Below are positions 45,180 through 53,788 of a stretch of 64,000 bases of DNA, piece after piece. The translations under genes were made by a program, and so were the position numbers. The stretch covers positions 124,001-188,000 of the forward strand of contig CAZKRY010000012.1 in the NCBI GenBank assembly GCA_964555355.1. Reading direction: 5' to 3'. Position 1 is the stretch's first letter. Every line of letters begins with the position of its first letter. This stretch comes from CAIKBL01 sp964555355. GTDB lineage: Bacteria; Pseudomonadota; Gammaproteobacteria; Ga0077536. The notes beneath the pieces are model-generated. The model did not search any database. It was not told where the DNA came from and saw only the letters and a program-made list of their open reading frames with translations.

Positions 45180-46100
45180 TTACACAGCAGCCGCAAACGG
45201 CACCGGGATCGCGGGATTTTGCGTATCCAGCAGTGGCAGCGCGGCCCCCTGTGGTAGGGCGCGATGTCCCGTCACCCAGTCTTTTTGCCATTGCGGATCT
45301 TCGTCGCAACGTGGGTTGTGCCGGGGCGATAAGGCGCGCAACAAGGTCGGCCCCATATTGATAACCACGTTGCCGAGCTCGCGCAGCACCGCCAACATCG
45401 TGCGGGGCTTGCCCCACAGACCATCTTTTTTCAGTGCGGCGATCATGCCGATAACGCCAAACCCAAGTACGTGTAGGGAGCCATGAAAGACACCGAACGC
45501 GCGCGGCCAATAGGCGCCGGAGTAAGCCATGTAAGCATCAAAGGCAACGGTTTTGTGTTCGGTTTCTTCGACCATGTGCATGACCCAGAACGAAGATACC
45601 CACGGGCAGTTGCGATACCAGAGTTCGCGACGTTTCTTAATGAACCAGTTGGTAAAGCCATTGGTCATGCATTCAAAACCCGCGTTATACGCAAGCTGCG
45701 TACGCAGGCTCATTTTCTCCAGCCGCGCGTAGGATGCTTCCAAACGCTTTTCGACTTCGGCGAGTTCCGGATAGCCGTTCTTCTTGATGAGCTCATTCAA
45801 GCGCCGATGACACTGATAGTGTCGCGCTTCCTGGCCGTTGAATGCGCGGATATCGTCGAGCAGGCGGGGCTCTGCGATTTGCTTGGACGCCGCTTGCATT
45901 GACCGGATGAGATAGGGCTCCAAGTACGGCATCGTCAACGAGAACCCGTTAAAAAGATGCGAACGCACCACGTTATCCTTTGCCCAAATCGGTGCGAGCG
46001 ACTCCGGGAAATCGAAATTAAAGGCCCGGATAACGATTTGTTCGACTTGTTTTGGCTCGTACACATAGTTTGGATTGGGATTGATTTTCGTTTCCGTCAT
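45180..46100 (-). CDS. Predicted metal-dependent hydrolase, ferritin-like diiron family
   Basis: This 306-residue helical protein matches the family annotated as predicted metal-dependent hydrolase (PF10118). Two carboxylate/histidine motifs, NGQEARHYQCH and MVEETEHKTVAFDAY, resemble a diiron-binding ferritin-like core, so an oxidase function is as likely as hydrolysis. A perfect GGAGGAT precedes the ATG at 46100, which overlaps the ferredoxin stop (ATGA). It belongs to the P450 operon. Confidence 0.8.
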   Translation of the reverse strand: MTETKINPNPNYVYEPKQVEQIVIRAFNFDFPESLAPIWAKDNVVRSHLFNGFSLTMPYLEPYLIRSMQAASKQIAEPRLLDDIRAFNGQEARHYQCHRRLNELIKKNGYPELAEVEKRLEASYARLEKMSLRTQLAYNAGFECMTNGFTNWFIKKRRELWYRNCPWVSSFWVMHMVEETEHKTVAFDAYMAYSGAYWPRAFGVFHGSLHVLGFGVIGMIAALKKDGLWGKPRTMLAVLRELGNVVINMGPTLLRALSPRHNPRCDEDPQWQKDWVTGHRALPQGAALPLLDTQNPAIPVPFAAAV

Positions 46101-46450
46101 ACATCCTCCGGGGCGATTTTTGCGAGCAAGCCATCCATCGTCGGCGCAACGGTTATCTGGCACGCGAGTCGGCTGGTCGTGCGGCGATGATCGGAAATAT
46201 CAAGCAGATAATTTTCGTCGTCGCTCATCTTTGGCAAACTGGCAAACCATGTCTCGTCTATGTGTAGATGACAGGTACCGCAAGAACAATTGCCGCCGCA
46301 CAACGCTGCAAGCTCGTGCAGGCCATGCGCGCGAATGTTTTCCATTAACGTCACCCCATCGGTGCATTCAACGGTGTGGGCAGCGCCGTCGCGCGTGGTG
46401 ATGGATACTTTTGTCATCGCATCTGCTTGATCGTATTCGTTGATCGTCAC
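46097..46450 (-). CDS. [2Fe-2S] ferredoxin (putidaredoxin type)
   Basis: This 117-residue ferredoxin has cysteines 51, 57, 60 and 97 in the C-x5-C-x2-C...C spacing of adrenodoxin/putidaredoxin-type electron carriers, with the typical ACQI near the C-terminus. It overlaps the P450 stop in a GTGA arrangement, so it is translated together with the P450 and is its likely electron donor. The ATG at 46417 (before TKVSITT) is an alternative start and gives the more usual length. No ferredoxin reductase is in this operon. Confidence 0.9.
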   Translation of the reverse strand: MTINEYDQADAMTKVSITTRDGAAHTVECTDGVTLMENIRAHGLHELAALCGGNCSCGTCHLHIDETWFASLPKMSDDENYLLDISDHRRTTSRLACQITVAPTMDGLLAKIAPEDV

Positions 46451-47760
46451 GCCGCTTGCGCGGACGCAAGCCAGGCTTCAACGCCCGGATTTCCGGCAAC
46501 ATCGCGCTGCGGCTTACTAGGCTCAAACACGATGGGCACATTGCCCATGCCAGAGACAAAGCCCGGCCACCAGCGGCAGTCGCGGGTTGGGTCAAGCCGA
46601 TAATCCGGAATGCGCTTTAGGAACTCTTCGATGATGAGTTGCGCTTCGAGCGTGAGCAAATGCGCGCCGAGACAACGATGAATACCGAGCCCCAGCCCCA
46701 CATGTCGATTGGGTGTACGCGTCGCGATAAAACTATCCGGATACTCAAACGCGCGTGGATCACGATTGGCGATCGGATTACACAACAACACCATTTGTCC
46801 GGGTTCCATCGTCACTCCGCCCACGGTGACGGTTTCGCGAACTTCGCGCGCGGTGAAGGCCGGCGAGTGATAACGCAGAAATTCGTTGACGGCCTTGGGG
46901 ATCAAACTACTGTCGCGGACCAGCCGCGCGCGTAGATCGATATCCCAACCCAAACGCCACAGAATGGTGCCTAATAAATTTTTGGTGTTATCGATGCCAC
47001 CCAACATCAACACCGTACAGAAGCCGAGCAATTCCTGGTGATTAAAACTGCGGCCGTCGACATTCGCGTTGATGACCTGGGAGAGAATATCCGCGCCGCC
47101 CTCGCGTTTGCGTCTGGCGATCGTGTCTTCAAAGTACTCATACATCTCGGCGATATCCGGCGCCGCGCCTTCGGGATCGACGATAAATCCCTCGGAAAGC
47201 GCGCGACACCAGCGCATGAACTTTGGGCCGAGCTCGGCGGGAAGCCCCATTAACAGGGCCGTTAAAATTGCCGGGATTGGTCGTGCCACTAATTGCGCCA
47301 CGTCCGCGGTACCGTTCGCGATAAACCCATCGATCAAAAGATTGACGTTGTCGCGCAGCGTATCATCGTAAATACGCACCCCATTCGGCCCGAATGGCGA
47401 ATTGACCAAGGCGCGCGCAAAACGGTGATCGGGATCGTCCTGCCCCGCGATCATCAAGGACTCGCCGGTGCCGTAGCGCGGCAAGGTGGGCTCGCGATTG
47501 GAAAACGCCGCCGGATTACGCACCACATCGCTGTATTCGTTATAGCCGAGCACAGCCCAGAAACCGCCATGCATTTCGCTCCAGCCAACAAATCGTTCAC
47601 GCGCGACCGCTTCGTCACGCAGGGCTTCGTAATACGCACACGGGGTACCGTCCGTACCGAGGCGAGGATTCAAATGATCGAAAGTGCGTAGGAGATCGGT
47701 AGTTCCGGCGGACTCGGCGGAAGAAAGCATTTTTTTGAGGCCCCAGGGGCTGTGATGCAA
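46447..47760 (-). CDS. Cytochrome P450
   Basis: This 437-residue soluble bacterial P450 has the heme-binding loop GLGLGIHRCLGAHL with the thiolate ligand Cys363, the I-helix motif MLGGIDNTKN, and an EFLRYHSP K-helix-type motif. The usual FG of the heme loop is LG here. It hydroxylates or epoxidises an unknown substrate with electrons from the adjoining ferredoxin. An internal ATG at 47730 is a possible start. Confidence 0.93.
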   Translation of the reverse strand: MHHSPWGLKKMLSSAESAGTTDLLRTFDHLNPRLGTDGTPCAYYEALRDEAVARERFVGWSEMHGGFWAVLGYNEYSDVVRNPAAFSNREPTLPRYGTGESLMIAGQDDPDHRFARALVNSPFGPNGVRIYDDTLRDNVNLLIDGFIANGTADVAQLVARPIPAILTALLMGLPAELGPKFMRWCRALSEGFIVDPEGAAPDIAEMYEYFEDTIARRKREGGADILSQVINANVDGRSFNHQELLGFCTVLMLGGIDNTKNLLGTILWRLGWDIDLRARLVRDSSLIPKAVNEFLRYHSPAFTAREVRETVTVGGVTMEPGQMVLLCNPIANRDPRAFEYPDSFIATRTPNRHVGLGLGIHRCLGAHLLTLEAQLIIEEFLKRIPDYRLDPTRDCRWWPGFVSGMGNVPIVFEPSKPQRDVAGNPGVEAWLASAQAA

Positions 47761-47859
47761 CTCGTTGGATTCTCTGCCGGGGAATGAGGATAGGCAAGCG
47801 CGGAATTGCTGTGGCGAGATCGGTAGCGATTGGATGCAGCGCTGAACTTGGCTTGAGGA

Positions 47860-47894
47860 CCCTCACCCTGCCCTCTCCCGCAGGCGGGAGAGGG
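47860..47894. repeat. Single REP-like hairpin (family A)
   Basis: CCCTCACCCTG is followed by the hairpin CCCTCTCCCGC-AG-GCGGGAGAGGG, 16 bp beyond the stop of the amidohydrolase gene at 47910. It may end that transcript before the P450 operon. Confidence 0.85.
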
Positions 47895-47909
47895 TTATAA
47901 AACGCAGCT

Positions 47910-49589
47910 TTACGCGCGCAACAATCGTCCAGGCAGCGCGCCAGTATGCTCGCCGCGCTCATAAGTGACTTGCCCACTACAGATAGTCGCAAGATAGCCT
48001 CGTGCGCGCTGGATGAGCCGTTTACCGCCGGCCGGCAGGTCATAAACCATCTCGGGGTCGACCAGCGACAGTTCATTGAAATCGATGAGGTTGAGATCCG
48101 CCTTGTAGCCCGGCGCGATGACGCCGCGATCGAATAAGCCGTACACGCAGGCCGTGTCCTGGGTCATTTTGTGAATCGTGTATTCCGGTGTGAAACGCGG
48201 GCCGCGGGTGCGATCACGACTCATGTACGCCAACATGTAAGTTGGCATTCCGGCATCGCAAAGCACGCCGCAATGTGCGCCGCCATCGGCTAATCCAAAC
48301 ACCGAATGTGGATTGGAAATGCCGTTAAACTGCTTGCCGAGATCACCTTGATAGTCGCCGATTAAGTAGAGCAGCGGGCGTCCATTTGCCATCGCATCCA
48401 TCAAGGCCTCGCGCACATGAATGCCTTGCTGGGCAGCGATCCCGGCCAATGAATCTTCATAGCTTGGTTCGTAGCTTAGGCTTTCCGGCAACACAAACAT
48501 CTTGTCCCAGCTCGAGATCATCTTGTTGGTGTCTGCGTAGCGGGAGACTTTCGGCGTATCGGCAAGCACCTTGGCGCGGAATTCCGGATCACGCAGCGCC
48601 GCCCGGCGCTCCGCGAGCGGCAAGCGTTTGATGTCGCTATAGGCCGGAAATTGGCGCATTGGATTGACCGTGCCTTCCAGACTCATCAGCACGGACGCCG
48701 GCCGCGCACCCACCTGTGGCCTAATCTTCAAACCTAGCGCATGCATTCTCTCCGCGAACTCCCACGCGCCAAGACCGACGTTTGAGGTCACCAACATGGT
48801 GACCGGCCGGCGCGTGCGCCGCGCGATCTGTTCAATCCAATATTGTTCTTGGGGGTCTTCCAGGCGATCCGAAATGATCTCGATAGTGCCGTGCCCGGCT
48901 TCTTTGACGGCATCGCCAATGGCCATCATCTCCTGTGCACCGGCATGCGTGCCAGGCACCAAGTTACCGTGCTTGTCCAAATGACCGTAGAAACGCGAGG
49001 TTGAAAATCCAAGCGCACCCGCGGCGAGGGATTGTTTGGTGATCTTGGCCATCGCCGCAATATCATCCGCGCTCGCGTCGTCGTAGCAGCGTTCGCCCAT
49101 GACATAAAAACGTACCGCGACATGCGGGACTTGCGCACCGACGTCCATGGCGTATGGCGTATCGATATGCGCGAGATATTCACCGAACGATTCCCAGCCC
49201 CACGGGATCCCTTCGTGCAACGCCTTGCCGGGAATGTCTTCCACACTCTCCATCAATTCCACCAACGTGTTTTCGGTTCCTGGGCGCACCGGCGCGAAGC
49301 CCACGCCGCAGTTGCCCATGACGACAGTGGTGACGCCATGCCACGCACTGGGGGTCACTTGTTTGTCCCAGCAGACTTGACCGTCGTAATGCGAATGGAT
49401 GTCGACAAAGCCTGGGGTGAGCATGTGGCCTTGCGCATCAATGGTCCGGCGAGCACGGCTGGTAATGCCGCCGTCGCGAGCACGGGCGACTTCTACGATC
49501 CTGCCGTCTGCCACGGCCACATCGCCAAGAAAGCGTGGCGCCCCGGCGCCATCGATGACTTCCGCGTTTTTGATCAGCAAATCCATCAT
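47910..49589 (-). CDS. N-acyl-D-amino-acid deacylase-type amidohydrolase, copy A
   Basis: This 559-residue metal-dependent hydrolase of the amidohydrolase-3 / D-aminoacylase group has GFVDIHSHYDGQVCWD with the metal-binding HxH, VVMGNCGVGFAPV, ADGGAHCGVL and GYKADLNLIDF at the C-terminal beta-sandwich. It is paralogous to the next gene upstream, with 20 bp between them, so both come from a tandem duplication. AGGAGA precedes the ATG. Possible substrates are N-acylated amino acids or related amides. Confidence 0.87.
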   Translation of the reverse strand: MMDLLIKNAEVIDGAGAPRFLGDVAVADGRIVEVARARDGGITSRARRTIDAQGHMLTPGFVDIHSHYDGQVCWDKQVTPSAWHGVTTVVMGNCGVGFAPVRPGTENTLVELMESVEDIPGKALHEGIPWGWESFGEYLAHIDTPYAMDVGAQVPHVAVRFYVMGERCYDDASADDIAAMAKITKQSLAAGALGFSTSRFYGHLDKHGNLVPGTHAGAQEMMAIGDAVKEAGHGTIEIISDRLEDPQEQYWIEQIARRTRRPVTMLVTSNVGLGAWEFAERMHALGLKIRPQVGARPASVLMSLEGTVNPMRQFPAYSDIKRLPLAERRAALRDPEFRAKVLADTPKVSRYADTNKMISSWDKMFVLPESLSYEPSYEDSLAGIAAQQGIHVREALMDAMANGRPLLYLIGDYQGDLGKQFNGISNPHSVFGLADGGAHCGVLCDAGMPTYMLAYMSRDRTRGPRFTPEYTIHKMTQDTACVYGLFDRGVIAPGYKADLNLIDFNELSLVDPEMVYDLPAGGKRLIQRARGYLATICSGQVTYERGEHTGALPGRLLRA

Positions 49590-49609
49590 CGCCGTTCTCC
49601 TGCTGAGGT

Positions 49610-51322
49610 TTAACGTTGATCCGGTCCGCTGCGCAGCAGCGTGCCGGCGAGCGCGCCGGTATGTTCACCGGCCTCCATGAACACCTGGCCGTTCACCACA
49701 GTGTAGTCATAACCCTGCGCTTTCTGTATCAGACGGCCAGCGCCGCCCGGAAAATCACGCGCGTAGGCCGGCATCGGCAAGCGCATGCCTTCCAGATCGA
49801 GCACATTGATATCGGCAAAAGCGCCGGGCGCGAGGACCCCTCGCTTTTCGATACCGAAGAGTTGCGCGGTATCCGAAGTCAACCGGCGAATGGCTTCTTC
49901 GAGGCCGAACAGACCGCGTTTGCGGATCCAATGCGTTAAGAACCAGGTCGGTTGGCTGGCATCCATGATCTGCCCGACATGCGCGCCGGAATCCGCGAGC
50001 CCAAGCGCGATCATCGGATCGAGCAGCATCTCGCGCACGGCGGAGAACTCTTGATTCAAAATGGGATGGTTGAAGTACGCCAAGCCTTTGGACGCGATCA
50101 TCGCGTCCATGTACGCCTCCGCCAGCGTCACGCCGCGCGTTTGAGCAAGCGCGGGCAGGGTTTTTTGCGCATTGGGCTCGTAGTCCGGCTCGGGACCTTC
50201 CAATAAATACAGGCGTGCCAGTTCGTCTTCAAATGGCCCATTCTCCTGTGCTTCTTTGATAAGCATTGCGCGCCGGACCGGATTGGCATACGCCGCCAAT
50301 TTCTCCGCCACGGATAATTCGCGCATCGCGCGCCAGAGGGGATTGCGATCGAAGGGGCTGCGGATCTCAGTTCCAAACAATACGCTGATGCCACGCGCGG
50401 TGGTTTGCGGACGGATATTGGCGCCGGCTGCGATCTGCGCCTTGGTAAGCTTTACGATCTCACGATACTGCGTCGGCAGATGCGGGAACTGAAAGAACGC
50501 AAACGTCAGTGGGCGGCCGGTGGCGCGCGACAGATCGGCCATCCAATCGATTTCGCGTTTGGCTTTTTTCCACGTGGCCGGATCATCGGTTTCAAAGCGC
50601 GGGACAACTTCAAACACACCGCGACCACGTTTGCGCATCGGGTCGGCCAGTGCGAACAATTCTTCGCGCTGCGCGAATGTGCCCGGCACCGGCTGCCCTT
50701 CCGGCGTGCGATGACCGAGCACGCGAGAACTCGAGAAGCCCAACGCGCCGGCCGCAATCGCTTCATCTACCGCGTTAACCATGATTGCGAGTTCGTCGGC
50801 CGTGGGATGCGCGTTGCCATCGGCGCACCGCGGTCCCATGCCGTAGAAGCGCACCGCGCAATGCCCCACCATGCCGCCTAAGTTGATGCCTTTGGGCATG
50901 GCATCCAACGCATCGTAATAATCGCCGTAAGATTGCCAATTCCATTTAAGGCCGGACATGATGGTGTCGGCCGGAATGTCTTCGACCGACTCCATGAGTT
51001 TAGCGAGTAGTTCGTGATCCATGGGTTTGACCGGCGCAAACGTCACGCCGCAATTGCCGACGACGACCGAAGTCACTCCGTGCCAACACGAGGAACCGCA
51101 GATCGGATCCCAAGAAACCTGTGCATCCAAATGGCTATGAATATCGACGAAGCCCGGCGTGACGATGCGCCCTTCGGCGTTCAGCGTACGTTTGGCAGTG
51201 CCGGAGAGTTCGCCGATTTCCGCGATACGGTCGCCAAGAATGCCGACATCGGCGCGGCGCGCCGCTGCGCCCGTGCCGTCGATGACGGTGCCGTTTCTGA
51301 TGACGAGGTCGAAGCTGGCCAT
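49610..51322 (-). CDS. N-acyl-D-amino-acid deacylase-type amidohydrolase, copy B
   Basis: This 570-residue paralogue has GFVDIHSHLDAQVSWDP, VVVGNCGVTFAPV, LADSGAHVGQ and GAFADINVLDL in the same order as copy A. GGAGA lies eight bases before the ATG at 51322; the open frame further upstream to 51442 has no ribosome site. The two enzymes are probably co-transcribed and may differ in substrate. Their divergent partner is the amidohydrolase at 51511. Confidence 0.87.
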   Translation of the reverse strand: MASFDLVIRNGTVIDGTGAAARRADVGILGDRIAEIGELSGTAKRTLNAEGRIVTPGFVDIHSHLDAQVSWDPICGSSCWHGVTSVVVGNCGVTFAPVKPMDHELLAKLMESVEDIPADTIMSGLKWNWQSYGDYYDALDAMPKGINLGGMVGHCAVRFYGMGPRCADGNAHPTADELAIMVNAVDEAIAAGALGFSSSRVLGHRTPEGQPVPGTFAQREELFALADPMRKRGRGVFEVVPRFETDDPATWKKAKREIDWMADLSRATGRPLTFAFFQFPHLPTQYREIVKLTKAQIAAGANIRPQTTARGISVLFGTEIRSPFDRNPLWRAMRELSVAEKLAAYANPVRRAMLIKEAQENGPFEDELARLYLLEGPEPDYEPNAQKTLPALAQTRGVTLAEAYMDAMIASKGLAYFNHPILNQEFSAVREMLLDPMIALGLADSGAHVGQIMDASQPTWFLTHWIRKRGLFGLEEAIRRLTSDTAQLFGIEKRGVLAPGAFADINVLDLEGMRLPMPAYARDFPGGAGRLIQKAQGYDYTVVNGQVFMEAGEHTGALAGTLLRSGPDQR

Positions 51323-51510
51323 GGCATTTTCTCCGCGTGTGCGCGTTCCGGGACTTTTGACGATCATCGTCATGGACAGAGAGAATTTACAAGCGTTGAT
51401 CCGGAATTGGCCTACGCCACACAGGCGTCGATTGGGTTGCAAAGAACAAAATTCGGTACGCTAGCGGCGCGAACGACATTGCCGGATTTTAGAAAGCGAA
51501 GGACTTGAAG

Positions 51511-52527
51511 ATGTCATTGAACAAATCGTCGTTAGGCGAACAGCGTGCCGCCTGGCGTGATTCCATGGTGGAAGAGGCGCTGTGGCCCACGCAGCGCATT
51601 TGTGACGCCCACCACCATCTGTGGGACTACGAGAATGATCGGTATCTCGCCGCCGAACTCGCGGCTGACGTAAACGCCGGTCATCGCGTGCAGCAAACCG
51701 TGTTCATGGAATGCGCTTGGGGTTACCACACGAGCGGGGATCCGGCGCTCGCTCCGGCGGGAGAGACTGAGTTCGTGGTACGCCAAGCCGCGGAAGTTGC
51801 CGCATTGATCGGTCGTCCTGTCATTACCGGCATTATCGGTTTTGCCGACCTGTGCTTAGCCGATGTACGGCGTGTACTCGAAGCGCACCTCGAAGCAGGC
51901 CAAGGGCTGTTTCGCGGCATCCGGCATGCGGTCGCGTGGGACGCGAGTCCCGAGATCGTCAATTCACATTTGAATCCACCGCCCGGCTTGCTGCTCGATA
52001 CACAATTTACGCAAGGCGTGTGTACGTTGGGCGCGATGGGGCTGACTTATGACGTGTGGCTGTTCCACCGTCAACTGCCGGAGATTATCGAGCTCGCGCG
52101 TCGTGCGCCGGAAACGGTGATTGTGGTCGATCATGTCGGCGGGCCGTTAGGCGTTGGACCTTACAGCGGGAAACGCGATGAAGTGCTTGCGTATTGCCGC
52201 GAGCAATTGAAAGTTTTCGCGAACCTACCGAACGCGCGCCTCAAGCTAGGCGGTGTCGGCATGACCACGTACGGTAACGGCTGGCACAAACAACCGCAGC
52301 CACCGAGTTCCGCAATGATCGCTAATGCATGGGGCGATTATTTCCGCTGGTGCATCGATACCTTCAGTCCGCAGCGCGTCATGTTCGAATCGAACTTCCC
52401 GCCCGATCGCCGCTCCTGCAGCTACCGCACGTTATGGAATGCGTACAAACGAATCGCGGAGCCGTATAGTCAAACAGAACGCGATTGGATGTTTCATGAT
52501 ACGGCGGTGGGGGTATATGGATTGTAG
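51511..52527 (+). CDS. Amidohydrolase-2 family metal-dependent hydrolase
   Basis: This 338-residue TIM-barrel hydrolase has the metal motif ICDAHHHLWDYEND near residue 30, a conserved VIVDHVGGP histidine and FESNFPPDRRS. It resembles lactonases/hydrolases of the PF04909 family used in sugar and aromatic catabolism. GAAGGA precedes the ATG. It is divergent from the paired deacylase-type genes, with 188 bp between. Confidence 0.88.
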   Translation: MSLNKSSLGEQRAAWRDSMVEEALWPTQRICDAHHHLWDYENDRYLAAELAADVNAGHRVQQTVFMECAWGYHTSGDPALAPAGETEFVVRQAAEVAALIGRPVITGIIGFADLCLADVRRVLEAHLEAGQGLFRGIRHAVAWDASPEIVNSHLNPPPGLLLDTQFTQGVCTLGAMGLTYDVWLFHRQLPEIIELARRAPETVIVVDHVGGPLGVGPYSGKRDEVLAYCREQLKVFANLPNARLKLGGVGMTTYGNGWHKQPQPPSSAMIANAWGDYFRWCIDTFSPQRVMFESNFPPDRRSCSYRTLWNAYKRIAEPYSQTERDWMFHDTAVGVYGL

Positions 52528-52638
52528 CGAGCAGCTTCGAAACTTCATATTCGAGGTCTGTCCCCGTATGCTCCTCTTTACCAGGGCGTCAAAATCCGAT
52601 TAAGTTTCCTACCTCCGGATCGACTGTAGGTAATCGCC

Positions 52639-53694
52639 ATGAATCCAAAGGACCTCATTGATAAATCCAGCTGGAACGTCATCTTCCCGGTAAATGCAAA
52701 ACGCTATGAGCGATCCAATGGTTGTGGGATCTGCAAGGGTAATCCGGTGGGTTCGGCAGAAGCATCGAACGGGAAAATGGCGGCGATATGGTGGCCCAAT
52801 GGGGTACCTACGCTCATCAAGTCCAAAAAATACAAAGACGTCGATGCGCGCGATGCCTGGGGCGATGAGATCGTCGGTCTGTGGAACACAGGAAATGGGA
52901 GCAAGACAGGCGCCATTTTGTGGCGAGCCGACAAGCAAGGAGCGCTCACGGATATCGATCTTCACGACCCCACGAGATACACCGATACCTGGGCCATGGC
53001 AGTTGGCGACGGCGTACAAGTTGGCGGCGGCGATCCCAAGACCAAAGTAAAACGTTGGCAGGACAAGAAAAGCCGCGGCCTGGTATGGCATGGCAGCAGT
53101 GATGCCATTGAATTATCCGCCCCGGATAATGTTGATGTCAGCGTCACGGGCACCGACGGCGAATATCATGTCGGCACGCTGGATGGGGGCATCGCGGTTC
53201 TGTGGCGCGGTGACAAATCCAAGCCGATCGAGCTGGGGCCGAAAGACGCTGGTTCAGAGGCGTTGGCAGTGCGCGACGGCGAACAGGTCGGCCTAGTCTG
53301 GAGCAAGGACGGTGCGCGTGGCGCGCTGTGGAAAGGCTCTGCCGCATCGCGCGTTGACCTGACGCCCAAAGGGTTTAAATCCGCGCGAGTACTATATTGC
53401 GCGCGCGGATTTCAGACCGGCTTCATCCTGAAACGAGAGCGTCTTACTTCGGGTATGGACAATCTTGAATCGCGAGCAGTGCTGTGGCATGGCAGTGATG
53501 CCTATCTCGATTTGCAGGAGCTGCTGCCCGCACCATGGAATGCATCCGGCGCCGGACGACTCGAGATATCCGGCGACACGCTACGCATCTGCGGTACGGC
53601 CCAACAGGTCGTCACCTCGGGCACTGGTAAAGAAGCCTATCAGTCGCTTGCCGCCAGTAGCGTTGTGATCTGGGAGTGCACGCTGCGCGGCTGA
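52639..53694 (+). CDS. Hypothetical repeat protein, probably a beta-propeller
   Basis: This 351-residue protein has no family I can name. It contains several diverged blades with a tryptophan-centred motif: AAIWWPNG, AILWRADK, GLVWHGSS, AVLWRGDK, ALWKGSAA, AVLWHGSD, each followed by a DLTP- or ELG-like strand. No signal peptide is visible. A 35-bp piece of its sequence (VDLTPKGFKSAR) recurs 374 bp downstream at 53727. It may be a lectin-like or scaffold protein. Confidence 0.7.
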   Translation: MNPKDLIDKSSWNVIFPVNAKRYERSNGCGICKGNPVGSAEASNGKMAAIWWPNGVPTLIKSKKYKDVDARDAWGDEIVGLWNTGNGSKTGAILWRADKQGALTDIDLHDPTRYTDTWAMAVGDGVQVGGGDPKTKVKRWQDKKSRGLVWHGSSDAIELSAPDNVDVSVTGTDGEYHVGTLDGGIAVLWRGDKSKPIELGPKDAGSEALAVRDGEQVGLVWSKDGARGALWKGSAASRVDLTPKGFKSARVLYCARGFQTGFILKRERLTSGMDNLESRAVLWHGSDAYLDLQELLPAPWNASGAGRLEISGDTLRICGTAQQVVTSGTGKEAYQSLAASSVVIWECTLRG

Positions 53695-53726
53695 CCTCCC
53701 GCGCACCGCCTAGATTGGGGACACTT

Positions 53727-53761
53727 ATTGATCTGACGCCTAAAGGGTTCAAGTCCGCGCG
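53727..53761 (+). pseudogene. Remnant of a second copy of the repeat protein
   Basis: These 35 bases match 53353-53387 at 30 positions and still encode IDLTPKGFKSAR. Four of the five differences are synonymous, which points to an old coding duplicate of which only this scrap remains. Confidence 0.7.
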
Positions 53762-53788
53762 CAATAAAAACGACATGCTCGCTTATCG

